A stretch of DNA of 64,000 bases from positions 2,545,001-2,609,000 of the forward strand of contig NC_083507.1 in assembly GCF_032362555.1 (NCBI RefSeq), given 5' to 3'. Of this stretch, positions 33,701 through 48,700 are shown piece after piece. Source of the DNA: Amyelois transitella. Lineage: Eukaryota > Arthropoda > Insecta > Lepidoptera > Pyralidae. Each line of letters opens with the position of its first letter. Within the stretch, counting starts at the first letter, position 1. Below the pieces are notes generated by a model. That model was not told the origin of the DNA and ran no database searches. It saw nothing but the letters and a program-made list of their open reading frames with translations. Both the position numbers and the translations under genes were made by a program.

Positions 33701-36700
33701 TTTGCAAAAAAAGAAGACGCTGCAAAAAGTGGACTTTAATAGAAACACACGTCTAAATAAAGGAACAATAAAGTAAATCACTCACTGAATTGAACATAGA
33801 GGTAATTAAAAATTTCAATTTCGCTATTTTATAATGCTACAAAAGACACAGGAAAACATTTGTAACCCCTGAAGCGGAACAGCAAAGTCCTTGGAAGGTT
33901 CGAATACCCGAAGCCTTTTGTGCGAAACGTATGTAAAAAAAGTACTGAAAAAACATTACATACATACAGAGTGTACATTTGATCGCGTCTCGATTTGTCA
34001 GCGATTTTTTTACTCGAGAGCCTTTCAATTAATCATCAGAACCATTTCTATAGACCGAACTGATTAGTGTTATTGACAACCGATATTAAAACACTTCTAA
34101 TTGATGGCTGTTGGCTACTGCTAAACAAATTAGACTTATGTCTAAGTATGTATACAGAAGGAATAATGAGAATCGTAAAGGTGTTATAAAAACAACACCG
34201 TCTATAATAATCTCTAACAGTTTTATATTTTACAAATCGCGTTCAAAATACGTATCAAAGTAATATTAAAAGATTGCTAAATTATTCAACCGCATTGTGC
34301 CACAATATTATCAAAGCAAGCATGCACGAAACGAGTAATAGGCAAACATTTTTGCGAGAATAATTATTTATACAGCATTAAAACGCGCATTTATATTCTT
34401 TATCACCGCCTAAAATGACACCATGCTGACAATTTTAATGCGAATTTTCGCACTGAGCAAACACCGGGATGGTTTCTAAGTATGCAAAAAAGAAGTGCAC
34501 AATTCTCATAAACTTTTGGCAATTTCACGTCCATGAACCCTCTTTTATAGCATTTTTCGAGCAATTTAGACGAAATATATCTTGAGAAGGCAAAGTCAAG
34601 GCAAGACAAAGAGTTTCGGGCCCGTCACGTGGGCCGCATTGCCATGTATACAAAATTTTGGTCTGATTGTAATCCTTTTATTGTTAAACGAATGAGATAT
34701 ATTGGTAGTTACTTTTGGGAGGACTAAACCACATTATTGCAGAGGTAAAAAAGTTAATAAAGGATGCATCTTCCGATTCACATACATTTTAAGGCAACTG
34801 GGACCAAAATTGGGTTGTAACGCCTACGTCAAAGAAACACATAAGAAACAAGGACATAAACATGAATGTTTAAGTTAAGCGCATTCACAATAAATATCGC
34901 TGATAAAGGGAGGATTTACATGTTAAACTACAAGATATCGCATATGGAACCGTTATTTGTACCAATTTGAGCCCGCTGGTAAATTACTATTGTCATCTTA
35001 ATAATAAAACAATTTCAACATCTGCAAGACCACAAAAAGCTACACATGATTTCTGAGCTAAACAACATGAGACAATATGACAGTACGATAATAAAAAAAT
35101 CTATCAACAACAAGAACAAAACCTAATCTAGACACAGATCAGACTCTAAAAAAAGATTTATGAATGAAACCGGTAGTACTATACTACCTACTGGCTACTG
35201 AAATAAGATCGAGAGTGCACCAGCTTGCATCATGATTAATTCGCAAGTGCCTTTTAAGGATGTATTGACTTAGACCGGCCTCGAAAGCTAAATCATTGTC
35301 AGATTCAGTCGTACTAAGTCGTCGTTCATTGTGACTGGTTATGGAGGCAGGTGAACGAACATTGACAGGTGCCAGGTACCAATCCTCAATTGCTTAGGAT
35401 TTTTTACAGATAAATGATGTCACGCGTCTAGACTTAGGTGCAGTACTAGTATATCACGAAAAGCTACAGAAAGTATTCTTAGTCTAATAAAAGTCATCGG
35501 TGATTTCCTAAAGTAACGAAATAAAATAAACATATACTTAATTTAATTTTAAATTAATATGATTTCAGCTTGACAAGAAATAGGTAAGTAACTCTTCTTA
35601 GTCAACTAGTTTCAGAGCTTGTAGTAATATAAGTAATATTCATTCACTTTGTTAACACATTTTTAATCTACACTGCATTAAAATCATAAAATATTAAACA
35701 TATTCTCACAGTAACACACGAAATAAAACTATTACGGAGAACCATAAAACAGTTTTGAGTAATGCATAAATAAAATACATTTGACTTTTGTGCATTACCG
35801 ATTTTATTTTCATTTTCATCGCGAAGAAATTCCGCTCCTAATGAGGTTCCAAAAAGTCATAAACCATAGAGCGCACAGTTACAACAATTAAAAATCTAAT
35901 AAACACATTAATTTCTAGTTAATTGCCGTAACATTTGTGAGCACGCGTGGTTTGCTTCAAAAAATTTCATAGTGTGTTAATGCAGTGGTCGTCACATCAT
36001 AAAGGTGGTACCTTAGTTGACCATCACAATACCGTTAAGCTAACACAAAATAGAGATCATTACGCATATCAATTAAGTGATGCATGACGAAACAACCGGA
36101 TATTAAGAAGCAATGGACCAAGATTACAAATAAAACATGAACAATTTGGTTTGGCTAATGCCGTTTTGATTACGTGAATTATTATTTTTTTACGCAATAG
36201 TAAAATTAGACAATTGTAAGTCACGGCATAACGTAATAAAGAGACGTTTACTTGTTTGCAGACTCATCTACGAGCTAACGACTAGTTTTGATAGAAATAA
36301 TATTTAACATCCTGTTATTACCATCTTCAAGTGAGAAACATTGAAAATATTCAGCAATCGTTATATTGGACTACACTAAAATACCGTAGCATGACTTCTT
36401 CAACACAATGATCATCATAAAAATCATTTTCTTTCTAAACTCCCTTCCGTCATCGAGTTCAGTAATTATCACTTCCGTCGCCGAGTTCAGTACTTAAAAT
36501 GAATATCGTAATGGACTCTACCGAGACAAGATCCAATTGCCTGCTTCCTCGATGCACAATTGCCTTATTCAATGTGAATAGACAAAAAGCTCAGTACAAT
36601 AGGTCACAAATTGTATGTAGCAAGTCTAGCTCTAGACTACAAAAGAAGATCTTGAACGCGACTAATAAAAGGCATCCGATAGCGATCCAAGAGAGCTTAA

Positions 36701-39700
36701 TCGAAAAAATAATAAACACGAATCAGACGTAATGCAAGCCATTGAAGAGATTGAAAAGTAAAAGAAAAATTAGTATCTAAATGCAAACCACAATGATGTA
36801 AGATGAATAAGCAATCAGAATCCAAGTTTGTTAACCTCGGGAGGCAGACGCATAAAAAGCTAGAATCCAGGCAGTGACTAGATGTAGATAACAGATTGAT
36901 TGGTACTACGAATGAATGACAGGTCCTATGACCCACGTGGTTTTGAGAAACATGTCACGTTGCGGGCAGTGCAATAAAATTAACGAGTCACTGCAGAAGA
37001 CCGACTGTAATTCAGTATTACATGCAACGAATATTAAATTTGGCAAACGGAACAGTTGTTATCGGCTGGTAATCCGCATGTAGAAGATGAAAATAAATCA
37101 GAAGCAGACGTTGACATGAAATTTACTGCTTTGGCTTCTGAGAACAGAATAGGTACTTGTCGACTAATGGTGTTCGAAGCTAATTCTGTACAATACCTAC
37201 TATATCTTAAACATAATTGTAAAGTCATGGTCCTTGTAAAGGGTAAATTAAATATTAAAAACTAGGAATGTACTATGCTTTCTAAAACAAGTTTCTTGTG
37301 ACAAACCATTGTTACATGTACCAGGTTACGATACGAGTTGTAAGTAGAACATTCCCGTAACGGTCATTGATATTAAAGTAGAACACAATTTAATAGTAAA
37401 CGATATGGCTTATAATAGAGACGCCCTTTCTCCCTTTATTGATAAAGTGTAAGCAATAGGAGAGTCACTATAATCACGTATTGACGAATCTATATTTGTT
37501 TCTCTAATCAATTTACTTAACAGTGCAAACAATCGTAAACCTATCGGACCCCGCAAAAAGACTTGCCAAATAGTCTGTGTCAATAAGGTAGAAAAAAATT
37601 ATGTAGAAGCCTCTTACTAAAGGTAAAGACCGTTTCGTGCCTACGTGTCTGAAAAACACATGTAGTAGTAGCGTACAGAGTTACTAGTTTATTTGTTTTT
37701 ATTATATTTTGGTCAGGCCTTAAAATCTCATTTTAAATTATTCATATACCTTTCTTATTTCATATTTTTTATACAAATATTTTTACAATTTAAAAAAAAA
37801 CGCAATTTTTATAAATGTACTGCAAACTCTATAGACCAACACATCAAACGGTGCGAACCTCTTTGCTAACATCCTCGCGCACCGGTAGATGTTGTGTCTG
37901 CAAACACGAGTCGGAGTGGACACGAATGGGCACTTGTGACGCTCGGTTCAATGCCTGATGATGGGCAGCCAAGTTTGTGCCCATTAGAATTACTCAACTT
38001 ATTCATTTACACTTGTTCCTTATTCCAAGAAAATATAACCGGTATTATCCACTGCAACTCACCACTTTTGAGAAATTCCGCTCAAACGGTTTGTTTTGTC
38101 TGGATTTTAACATTTATTTTTAAAGGCGACAATACCGAGTGTTAGTCTAACCTAAGAACATACATACATATGTTCACGTCTATATCCCTTGCGGGGTAGA
38201 CAGAGCCAACAGTCTTGAAAGGACTGAATGGCCACGTTCAGCTATTTGGCTTAATGATAGAATTGAGATTCAAATAGTGACAGGTTGCTAGCTCATCGCC
38301 TAAAAAAGAATCCCAAGTTTGTAAGCCTATCCCTTAGTCGCCTTTTACGACATCCATGGGAAAGAGATGGAGTGGTCCTATTCTTTTTTGTATTGGTACC
38401 GGGAACCACACGGCTAACTAACCTAAGAATAGTCCATGTATAATGCATAATGACTAAAACTTAAATATCAACACAAAGCAGACACAACTTTGTCATGATA
38501 CATCGCCCACGTTTGATGAGTCATTGAATTGTAGTTACGATTTACATATTTGGAAATAATTTTGTCCCATATCGGATAACAATTAGAACATCTGCAACGC
38601 GATTGCTAATTGTATGTCAATCAACAGACTTTCCATATTGGATAGTGGAAAAAATGTAATTAGATGCCAGACCAGATTGAAGATTAGAATTACCTGACTG
38701 ATAGATACCGGTAAAAAAAAACGATTTCGTCGGATAATTAACGTGAAATTTATATCTAGATGTCTCAGAAATTAAAAGAGCACCCATACAATGATCCCGA
38801 AACGTGACTTTGCAATCCGGGGACAATCTTAGACATGATCTAGATTGTAACACCACGGCAGCTTACCAACGTGTGTCCAAAACAACGACAAAGAAATCGA
38901 TTTCATGCAGCCAGATAAAAAATAAATGAAAAAAATGCATTCGATCAAAAAAGCCTTAACAAAACTTACGAATCATCCATCCCGGCAATGACCGAAGTCT
39001 AGACTAAAATTTATCTATGGTGGTCGAAACATATCTTAAAAAAAAAAAACTAAATAATAACGATTTGATGAGCAAATACAATTCACTAGTAGTATATTTT
39101 TTACTACGCATCATCTCGAAGAATTACACTGCAAATGTTTTAGATGCTCTTTTAGTTAGCAACTTAAGATAATTGCGATGTTCAGCAATCTCTATTTGGA
39201 TGAGGCTAATAGATAATACATTTACTTTTTGCTGAGGAAAAAACAATTAATAAATAACTCAGGTGTTCATCTTAATATAACATTTTAAGACTTTCGTGAC
39301 CATCTGTAATTCAGATTGATTGCATTGAAGCATAAAACTTTTTCTTGGTATAAAATCATCCAATCCATTACATTTAGCGTGAACTGGGTGTGTAAAGCAA
39401 TTTTATTTTTTGAAGAAATTTACATAAAAAAACAATTTGGATCACATCTACTTTTTGCATAGTGCAGAATTGCGTCACGGTGAACATATCGTGCGTTCAA
39501 AATTTTAATCACGGTCTTGTCTTGAGCGTTTCAGAGATGGAAAAAAGCATAGAGCAGAATCAGGCGTGTAAGACCGATGAACTTTTGAATCGCACGCACC
39601 ATCCGGATCGCCAGGCGAAAAATTTGTAAATAGCAAGACGTCTAGACTTTTATCTGTTCAAGGACTTAGCGAAAAGGATTAGATGAGTCCGTGACGTTAC

Positions 39701-42700
39701 GATTCGTCGTGCCTGCGCATTGAAAATACGTTTTTTTTTTAAAGTTAGAAACTATATTAAACCAGGCGCGATGGTAGTTACGACAATGACAGATTCAGAG
39801 TCTATTATTTAAATCTTAGTCGAAATTAATTTTACTCTATTAAGTAAAAATCAAAACTTACCATACGTATGTATGTCATAAATATATTGAAACAAACGAA
39901 TAAACATTATATGTGAAAAATTGTTAAAAAAAATGCTTTTAACTTGCCTAAAAAAGAACCAAAAAGCTACCTAAATCGTAAAAAGCAAATTGGATCGACA
40001 AAAACAACAGATTTATGTGAAGATACAGTGGAAATGGAATCACATACAAATGCATTTTTTCACAAACGCGGGTAAATTTATTCCATGTATAATGCAAGAA
40101 GTTATAAAGTGGGTGCTTACTAGGGTTCTTAATGGAGGAATGGCAATATTGTTGTTTGAAAAATGTTTAATCATCTTATAAAATGTGACATGTTTTATAC
40201 CGATATATGTTTACATACACAAGGACTGCACCCCCAGCTGCTAAACTTCGAATACCTAGGTTTGCTTTAAGTAAATTTTCCCTCCATCTTCTGTTGTTTT
40301 TTGATTCGCAAATCATTACTAGCCAGGTAAACATAAGAACTTTTAAATTCAATTATTGTCGTTCTAATGAACATTGCTTTCGTTAATATATATATATTTA
40401 ACTACCGTTTACCGGCATATAAAATTTATCTAATGATATCTTTCAATCATTTCTAATCAAACTTCTTTGAAGCGCTACATACTACTCTAACGTCTGGTTT
40501 TATTTTTATTTTCTTAAGTTTTTATAGCGCAATGTTTTTTAACAACCTGTTGACGAGGTAAGACGAGCAAATCGGAGCTATCATCACGTCTAATGCACGT
40601 AAGAGCTACACTAACATAAAAACATTTATGTAAATTTAAGACTAAAAATATTTTTTGAATTCCAACTTTTTGTCTGTTCATATCTAATGACTATACCCGT
40701 AGAGTACAATACACTCTAATTGAATGCTAATATAATGTGAGTTTTAGAAATCCACGTTCAGCAACATGAATTTTTTTATAACGCATTGCAGCTAGTAATT
40801 CGTAATTTATATTTACACCATACATATTCAAATTAAGCATCGATATTCAATCGACTGAAAGTGCAAATTTGTAACTAACTCAGTTAAAATGCAAGCAGCA
40901 GACAATGCACATACTACCACCATTAACATTCTAACCGTGCACTTAAAAATTCTAACAAAAATAATAATTTTAGGTCGTTGTCACCGTGATGTCAGTCAGA
41001 CAGACAAATGACTGGCCAAAAGTATCGAGAAAAAAAACAATAGCATTGTAATGTAATGGATCACGAAAAAAATGTTGCAGATGGATAAATATTTAAAATA
41101 TCTTTACGATTTGCATTTCTAGACGAGATTGTGTACGGGTTAAGAGCGTTTGGTGCATAAATCTTCTTTCTTTTTTCTTCTAATCACTCAAGATTGTTTT
41201 ACAATCGTAAATATGATCAAATCAGCCTTTCCATGAGTCGCCTTTTACGTTCATTTTCTTTCTGCTTTTTACGTCCATGGGATAAACTTGAACGGTACAC
41301 ACACTTAGTAGTGTACACAACCTCATGCCACTCCCTACGTATACTTAGTTTTAACTTTTCCAATTTTGACACATAAAATAACATCCAATTTTTGGTGTTT
41401 TACAAATATTATTTGGTATATAAAATTACTAAACCCTAAGAAATGAATATGTACACTTTAACACCGACTTTACTGATTAACATATCCTCATTGTCGCAGA
41501 CACACTAACTAAACACGTCGAATGTTAAATTGCTAATTGCCTAACACAACGCCATCATTTCAATTATCCTTAAAGATAAATTTAAATAAATTTGCCAAAA
41601 AAAAATTGTTCATTAAAAATCTATCACAAATTCTAAAACCCCTTCCTCATGGCGTTCATCCATCCCCTCTCTGGAAAGCAGTGAGTGCGCCCTTTGACCA
41701 TGCTACCAGATTGGGTAAGTCAGGTTTTTTATACAAAGCGACTACTCATATCATCTTATCTCGACAACCTTTTTAGGGAAAACCCAACCGAAATTGGAGA
41801 ATGGTAAAAGCTGCACTAGATGAATGTGCCTATCGCCTTAGTCGCACTGTACGACATCCATGGGAAACAAATGGAGTACTATCACAAAAATCAAATTTCC
41901 ACGTGTTTCATACACTGGTCTAAACCTTTGAACTGTAATTACAAATGGCAGGAATGACACGAGTGAACGATATTCGATATACATTCGATTCTAATTACAA
42001 ATCGTGTCAGCATTTCGTGTAACGAGAAACGAGATGCGCAAGCGCATACAAAGGTGTGCCGACAGAGTCGGTGCATTTGTTGATATTTAGTTAGCAATTA
42101 CCAGAAATCATTTACGTAATTGGTGACAAATTGCGAGATGGGGTTTTGTTTTTTTTTTATATTCAATTCCTACTTAGTGACAGAATAAACTGCAAGAAAC
42201 TAACATGGCATAACGACCCCACGAAAAAGTGGGGAAAGGTAACGGAGAAGATATTATTACTTTCCAATGGTTTAGGATATGGAACGGATAGAACTTGACA
42301 CAAAAGAAAGATTTCGGTTAAAATTTGGCACATTTTACAGTCTAAACCTAAAATTTCTTGAAATTCCTATCAGAGCAAAGACACGGGCAAAATATTTATT
42401 CATAAATATTGAGAAAAGACAACAGAACAAGGCAAGAGAATTGAAAAGTGTCCATCCCTCTATCGCCTTTGACGAAATCCACGGAAAAGATATACAGTGG
42501 TTCTATTCTAAAGTGCCAGAAACCACACGTCGAAGAGAGAAGTTCCTGCAATTAATAAATTAAAAATATTCGATGAACCCTATCACATAAAACATCATCA
42601 AAGCAATAAAGACACCACCAAAAACGTTTTGACACGCTCATGCTTGGTGTTAGCGACATAACATACTTGGACATGACTGCCGTTACGCCTCCTCAGCTCG

Positions 42701-45700
42701 GAATAAAATCAGAAAATAATAAAATTTGCATTTAAAACCCACACTTACATCCCAAGTGCTGTCACAACATTCTTCTGTTCACATTATAACGAAATTTTAC
42801 TGGGAATGGACCCCAATATTGGCAAATTCAATTTGGGTTCGTAAAAATTATAAGGGTCAAGAAGAGGTCAATGTGCAATTAGGCAAATTTCCGGGTGATT
42901 TTTTAAATGCAACTTCACCATTATTTTTTTCATGTTTTTTTTTCTGTGTATATTTGTTTATTTTAATTATATGGTGGATATTTAAGATCGCATTCAAGTT
43001 TAAAAATAAAGTAGAAGTACATCCAGTAATCTCCAGAAATAATGTAATCCAACATTAGATCAATTCTCTCAACTACAAACTACTCCATCTATACGAAGTA
43101 TACGCAATGAAATTGACGGTTTTGATAAAAGTAATGTCATTAAACAACTCCCAAAAAGGCATCACAATAATGATGAGGCCATAAATCCATGGCATCAAAG
43201 CCGCACATCACGCTTCCAGAGCCAAATTTATCGACATGTCACAATCCCAACACTGGTACCAATATGGTTTGACGTATTCGTAAATCAAGCCTTTGAATAT
43301 CGTGCAAAATCCTAATTATCCTTTATTCTCCAATTCTTTTTATTGGCCAGTAAAAAATTGAAAGGAATTAGACACAGGCGAGTCTTCGCCACATTATTGG
43401 TAAATCTGACGATATATTCTGCAATTTGTACGAAATGCTAATTAGACATGCATTTTTTATGTGCTGAGAATTGAATCTCGGATAGTCTTTAAGAGTGGTA
43501 TTTACGCGATATGCAAGGGGTTTATTGGGAGATAATTCGGGGTAAATGAACTGATTTTACTGTCGAATTGAGTCCGTCCATTACGATTGATATGTCGATT
43601 GATGGCGTCTTTATTTTTATGAGACATTAATACAGAAGATTTGGAAAAGGTTTCGTGTGTGAACGATATTAATGAAGGGAAATAACCCATTAAGGCTTGA
43701 ACATGACACAAGATACTGACACCGGTCGGATGACATCGTCTTTATTATACTAGTCTTTGACGTCTCTTACTAAATAATCAGAAATCCTCCTCCTCCTCGG
43801 CTGTTCTATGATGAGAAATCGTTTTTGGTTGATGCGGTATGTCCTTATAGTGTGTGTAGTTCTGTTGTGACTTGGTTTTGACTATAGCTTACCTCAGCAT
43901 TACAATTCGGCGCTCTAAACTTGAAGACCGCAGGCGAATACGCCAGCGCCGCTTTAGCTGCCGAGGCCTGCTGTACTGCCCCAATAGCAGCTCTGTTTCC
44001 ATCGGCACAATTGGTCGGTGGGGCTCTTAGTTCCTCTATTTGGGCTCCCAAGAGTTCATTCCGGAGAAGGCAAGCGTACGCGAGGTGATCTCGCCCCCCA
44101 CCTGTCCCGTCTGTACTAGTTCCGTCCCCTCGGGCTTTCTTTGCTGGCTGATTTTCTGTGCCTCGGCGTATTGCTGGAAGAAAAGAGATTTGATTTAGAT
44201 AAGACACTATTATGGTTCCCATCTTTTTATTGCTCCATCGACTAAGAGAGTAAGCGATTGCATAAAGAGTTAAAACCATGGTCAACGCTGTATAGCTGTA
44301 AACTTCACAAGGTTGCGAAAAACTGCGAAAGTACCTATACTTTTAACATTGCTGGACTTGCAAAATCTTAAACCCTGGGCTCCTTCCGAGGAACAGCTCA
44401 GGAGAACTGTTAGAAGGTCAATGATTTTGTCTTAGACTTAATTTATTTTCTAGTATTTCAGATCTGAACCTAGTTATAAATATCTAAACTACATTAAATC
44501 TCAAATTCTTAAAATCAAATAAAAAAGGGAAAATCAAATCGGAAGAACACAGAAGTCTTGCGCCTACAGAGATATGATTTCCGCTTAATTATATTAATGG
44601 GCCGCTACAGCAAATAAGTTCCCTGAATAGCATTTTATGCGCACGCGCCGCTTTATCCAGGCCATGTGTGCGGGCACGTGGCATCGCGGTAGGGTGTCCA
44701 TCCGAGCTACTTTTATCAAATGAAATGACGAAGCAAATCAGCTGTTTCCTGTCACATTATTTTTAAGCATTTGGAGAATTCATATTTTCTTCAGCTTAAA
44801 AATTCATTAAACAATTTATGGACAGCGAAAAATTTTCTAGTTCAGTAAAACATAAGTTACAGATTCAAAATAAATAAAAGAAATACAGAGAAGAATCGAG
44901 AAACAAAACACTTGGATCAATAATGTGTTTTATAGTTGGCCAGTAACGTGGAATTACTCATTTTCATTTGTCAAAAAGTACTCACCTTTCACGACACTCA
45001 AACAAACCATTACCCGTATCGTACCCACCACGATTGTCATGTAATGTATTAGTGTTCGTCTGTCAACGTATTTTATGTGCATAATTAAATTTATTTTGCA
45101 CAAAAAGTATCGTATGTATTGTAAAAAATATTTGAATGTCAAAACTTCCCGTAATCGGATATTGGCTCAGCAAATATAACTTCCCTTCAGTCATCGCCTT
45201 TAACTGTTATTGTATCTGTTACGTTATGAAGATAAAATGTCTATATGAAAATATAAATATATTTATTTTTAAGTTATGTTCCTCACCAAAAGATATCGTT
45301 GTTATTTTCATATCGCAGGAAGAGTGATACTCTAAAGTTCATCTAATCTAATCTGATGCTAATGACCTCACCTTAATGACGTGTAATCGTCACTGTCAAA
45401 AAATGAGATCTGTCTGCTACTTGGGAGACATCGCCAAAAATATCCACACCAGAAGGAAAATGATTCAGTGCACAAGAATATTACTGCCGGTGGTAGAGAC
45501 TAACATCATGTTTTCATTTTTTTTTATTAGTGCATTAATGCCAAGAACTAAAACTGACTATAAAACAACGTGGCTTGAGTGGCATGAAGTGACAGCTCTT
45601 ATCTCAAAAGTATTACTATTTGAACCGCATCATTTCGAAATTGTATTTACTGCGATTACTAATTATTCTTACTGTGATTGCTATACTTTAGAAAATGGAA

Positions 45701-48700
45701 AAGAATAATGGGTTCTTATCTTTTATCTAAAGTCTCGAGGACTAGTAATCAGATTACTGATGTACAACAAAAAACATCAGGAGAATACTTATCTATATCC
45801 TCCTCGTGTATTTTGTTGTATTTATTATACTTTTCATTGTTTTAAAAGAACTAATTTTGAAGATATTAGAAAAGACGAATTATCCCTCTAGCATTTTTAA
45901 ACCAGATCAAACTAGCGTGAAATATAAATTTTTGTCTGAGATAATAAATAATTCTGATTTCAAAACAACACCACGATTCATTGCTTATAAATAAAGTCAC
46001 AGTGAAGGTGGAAACAAAGAAATAAAGGCGTGCATGTAGAATTATTGATTACAGTTTAGACATTAATTGACACGTAGTCTACGATCAACGTAATAGATGA
46101 AACGTGAGCATGTGGCCGTTAGTACCTTGTGTTCACTTATTTGCAAATGTTCATATACATAATAATTATGGCGGCTCTTTGAAGAAATAAAAGCTGGTTT
46201 TGTTTCTTGTAATAATACTCATATAATTGCACAATCAAAGAGGTCCACAAGGGAAATAGGCCAAAGAAGGTGATCGCACATATAAACTACATCGTACCAT
46301 TCGCAACCCAAAAGTTTTTACAGAAAACCTTATAAGTGAAAAAGCGACACGCGTACATAAACCATAATTCCAAGCGATATTCTCACAAAATTTAAGAAAA
46401 ATAATAATAACAATCAAATTCAATAAATTTCAACACACGTGTCTTATCGCACCATTCAGTACAATAGAGTGATTACGTAAACTTCTTATGGGTCGATGCA
46501 CTTCCGAACCGAACGACCGTAGAATCGGAAATATCCTAATGTGCTCAAAATCACTAAGTGAAGAATTGTACCTTAGTTCACTCACACCATTTCCTTCCTG
46601 GGGATCCGTACAAGGCACGACATACACCTCTCTATATTTGGTTGCAGACGTGACAAACCAACGGTCGCAAAGTCGCAATTAATTCAGAACACAGCCGAAT
46701 TCGTTCTCAGCACGGCAAAAGCGAATACAAGCTGAATTATGAAGAATTAGAGTTCACAATTCAAAATGTAAACGACCTGTTCTAATAGTTAACCGTCTTT
46801 TGCAAGGCCTCCACCTACATGGACGCTGCCCACATCCAATACTTCGGCATGAACAGTTGGGAATTAACCTGAATTGATCTCACTATACCCAGCATGAGTA
46901 GAGATAATATTAACACACATGACACTAATATGTATAAATATCTAACCACAATAATCCCAAAAGTTAATGACAGAATAAAAACAAGCATATAGGTACAGCA
47001 ATTACCTACTCTATTTCTTTTAGAAAATGATAAGATAAAAGTAAAATAAACGATAAAGATGATAACTTTTATCAAGGAATTTCACTTAAGGAGTGTCTTG
47101 CAATGTTATCTGTGAAAAAGGCATAGCATGCATAAGTCCAAAAACGTTACAAATCAGTCACCATGTTGACTCATAGGGAATGCCATTACAAGAAAAACCG
47201 CATTGTTAAGCCTGTTACGTTAAAACAAATCCTCAACAGCTATATTTGGGTTACACAACCTATTGAAAAAATATACCTTAGGTTATTTAACAAACCCCTT
47301 GAATAGGGTAAAATTGTTCATGGTCGTACAGATAGTAAAATTTCAGCAGTGGATTGAATAATTTTATTTGTGATTGATACAAGAAAATAAGCCCCCAAGA
47401 TTAGCATAATAAAGTTTATAAATTTATACATCGTCAGTTTATTATTCCATTTATCCCGGACCAGCAGCAATCAGCATGAAAAGTAGTTAAACCAGTTGGC
47501 GATAAAGGGAAAACATCTACTGCCAAGAAACCCTTCACTCGCCTACATTCCAATGCACAGGACGCCTAAATCTGCATTCACAAACCCAAACTATTTATTC
47601 AAGGCATTGTTCAAATGCTACCTACTCGTACTTGCAGTGTATAATGTTTAGTACAATATGCAATGGAACAAGTGAACAAATCGATACGCGCAACAGGTGC
47701 AGATTAACATCATGTATAAACACGATAAAGTGACCCATATTAGCTTTAGTTACGTGTTCGTGTGGATTTAGAAATCACAATTGCTGAAGAAATTATCCAA
47801 GTTAGATAAGCATTTTGATAAAAGTCATTTGCCGATAATTGATTATTTTTTGATTAGACCGTAGGGCCATATTTCTATCAAAAGAACCTAAAAAGAACTG
47901 TCTGATAAAGTATATGTGTCGAATGGTCATATCTAAAACACACAACCACAGTGATTCAGTCCTTGTAAAACATTTTAATAGAATCCATAAGGATAACAGT
48001 ATGTACCTACGGAATAATTCTCAAAAGAGATTTAACGTTTGCGTCATGAAGTCATGATGTGGCATTAGTATGCGTAATTTCAAGTATTTCCACTGAGATA
48101 TTGTATTTACACAATTGACGATCACAAGTGATTGGTAAATTCCTCTAGCAATGTTATTCTTGCCTAAGGACCCTTGACAAGTGTTAACCTCACAAAGAGC
48201 TTAGAGCTAGCTAGCTTAACAAACAATTGCGAAATTTAATTTAAAGGCATATAATATACTAGCTGTTGCCCGCAACTCCGTTTGCGTGTTATTGGAAATA
48301 CGAATGTTAGGTTATTAAATTTACTCAAATTCACCAAAATAAATTTCAACGAAATTTGGCAATACATTGGATATAATTTGGATTAACAAAAAATACTTTT
48401 TATCCAGAAATTCTTACGGCAGCGGAGCCCCAGGGCATTTTCTATATTTCCTATAATTTAGCTGAGCTGTTATGGTTCGATATCAGCTGTTTCAGATTCC
48501 AAAATAAATTATAATCTATGTGTTGGCCAGGCATAAGAGCTAAACAACAAAAAAAGTTTAATTCAAATCCGGTCAGCAGTTCCGGAGACTATCATGTACA
48601 AAGAAACATACAAACTGACAGAATTTTCAAATTCATGCTCGGTTACTATTACTTCATCGTAATTAAAGATTTTTTGAAAATATACTCAATGTACAGACAA

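Noticed and set aside
43845..43892. Extension of fzr exon 2 past its donor
   Set aside because: Open reading continues only into intron; the GTAAGC donor at 43892-43887 and the phase 0 join to exon 3 fit the family.
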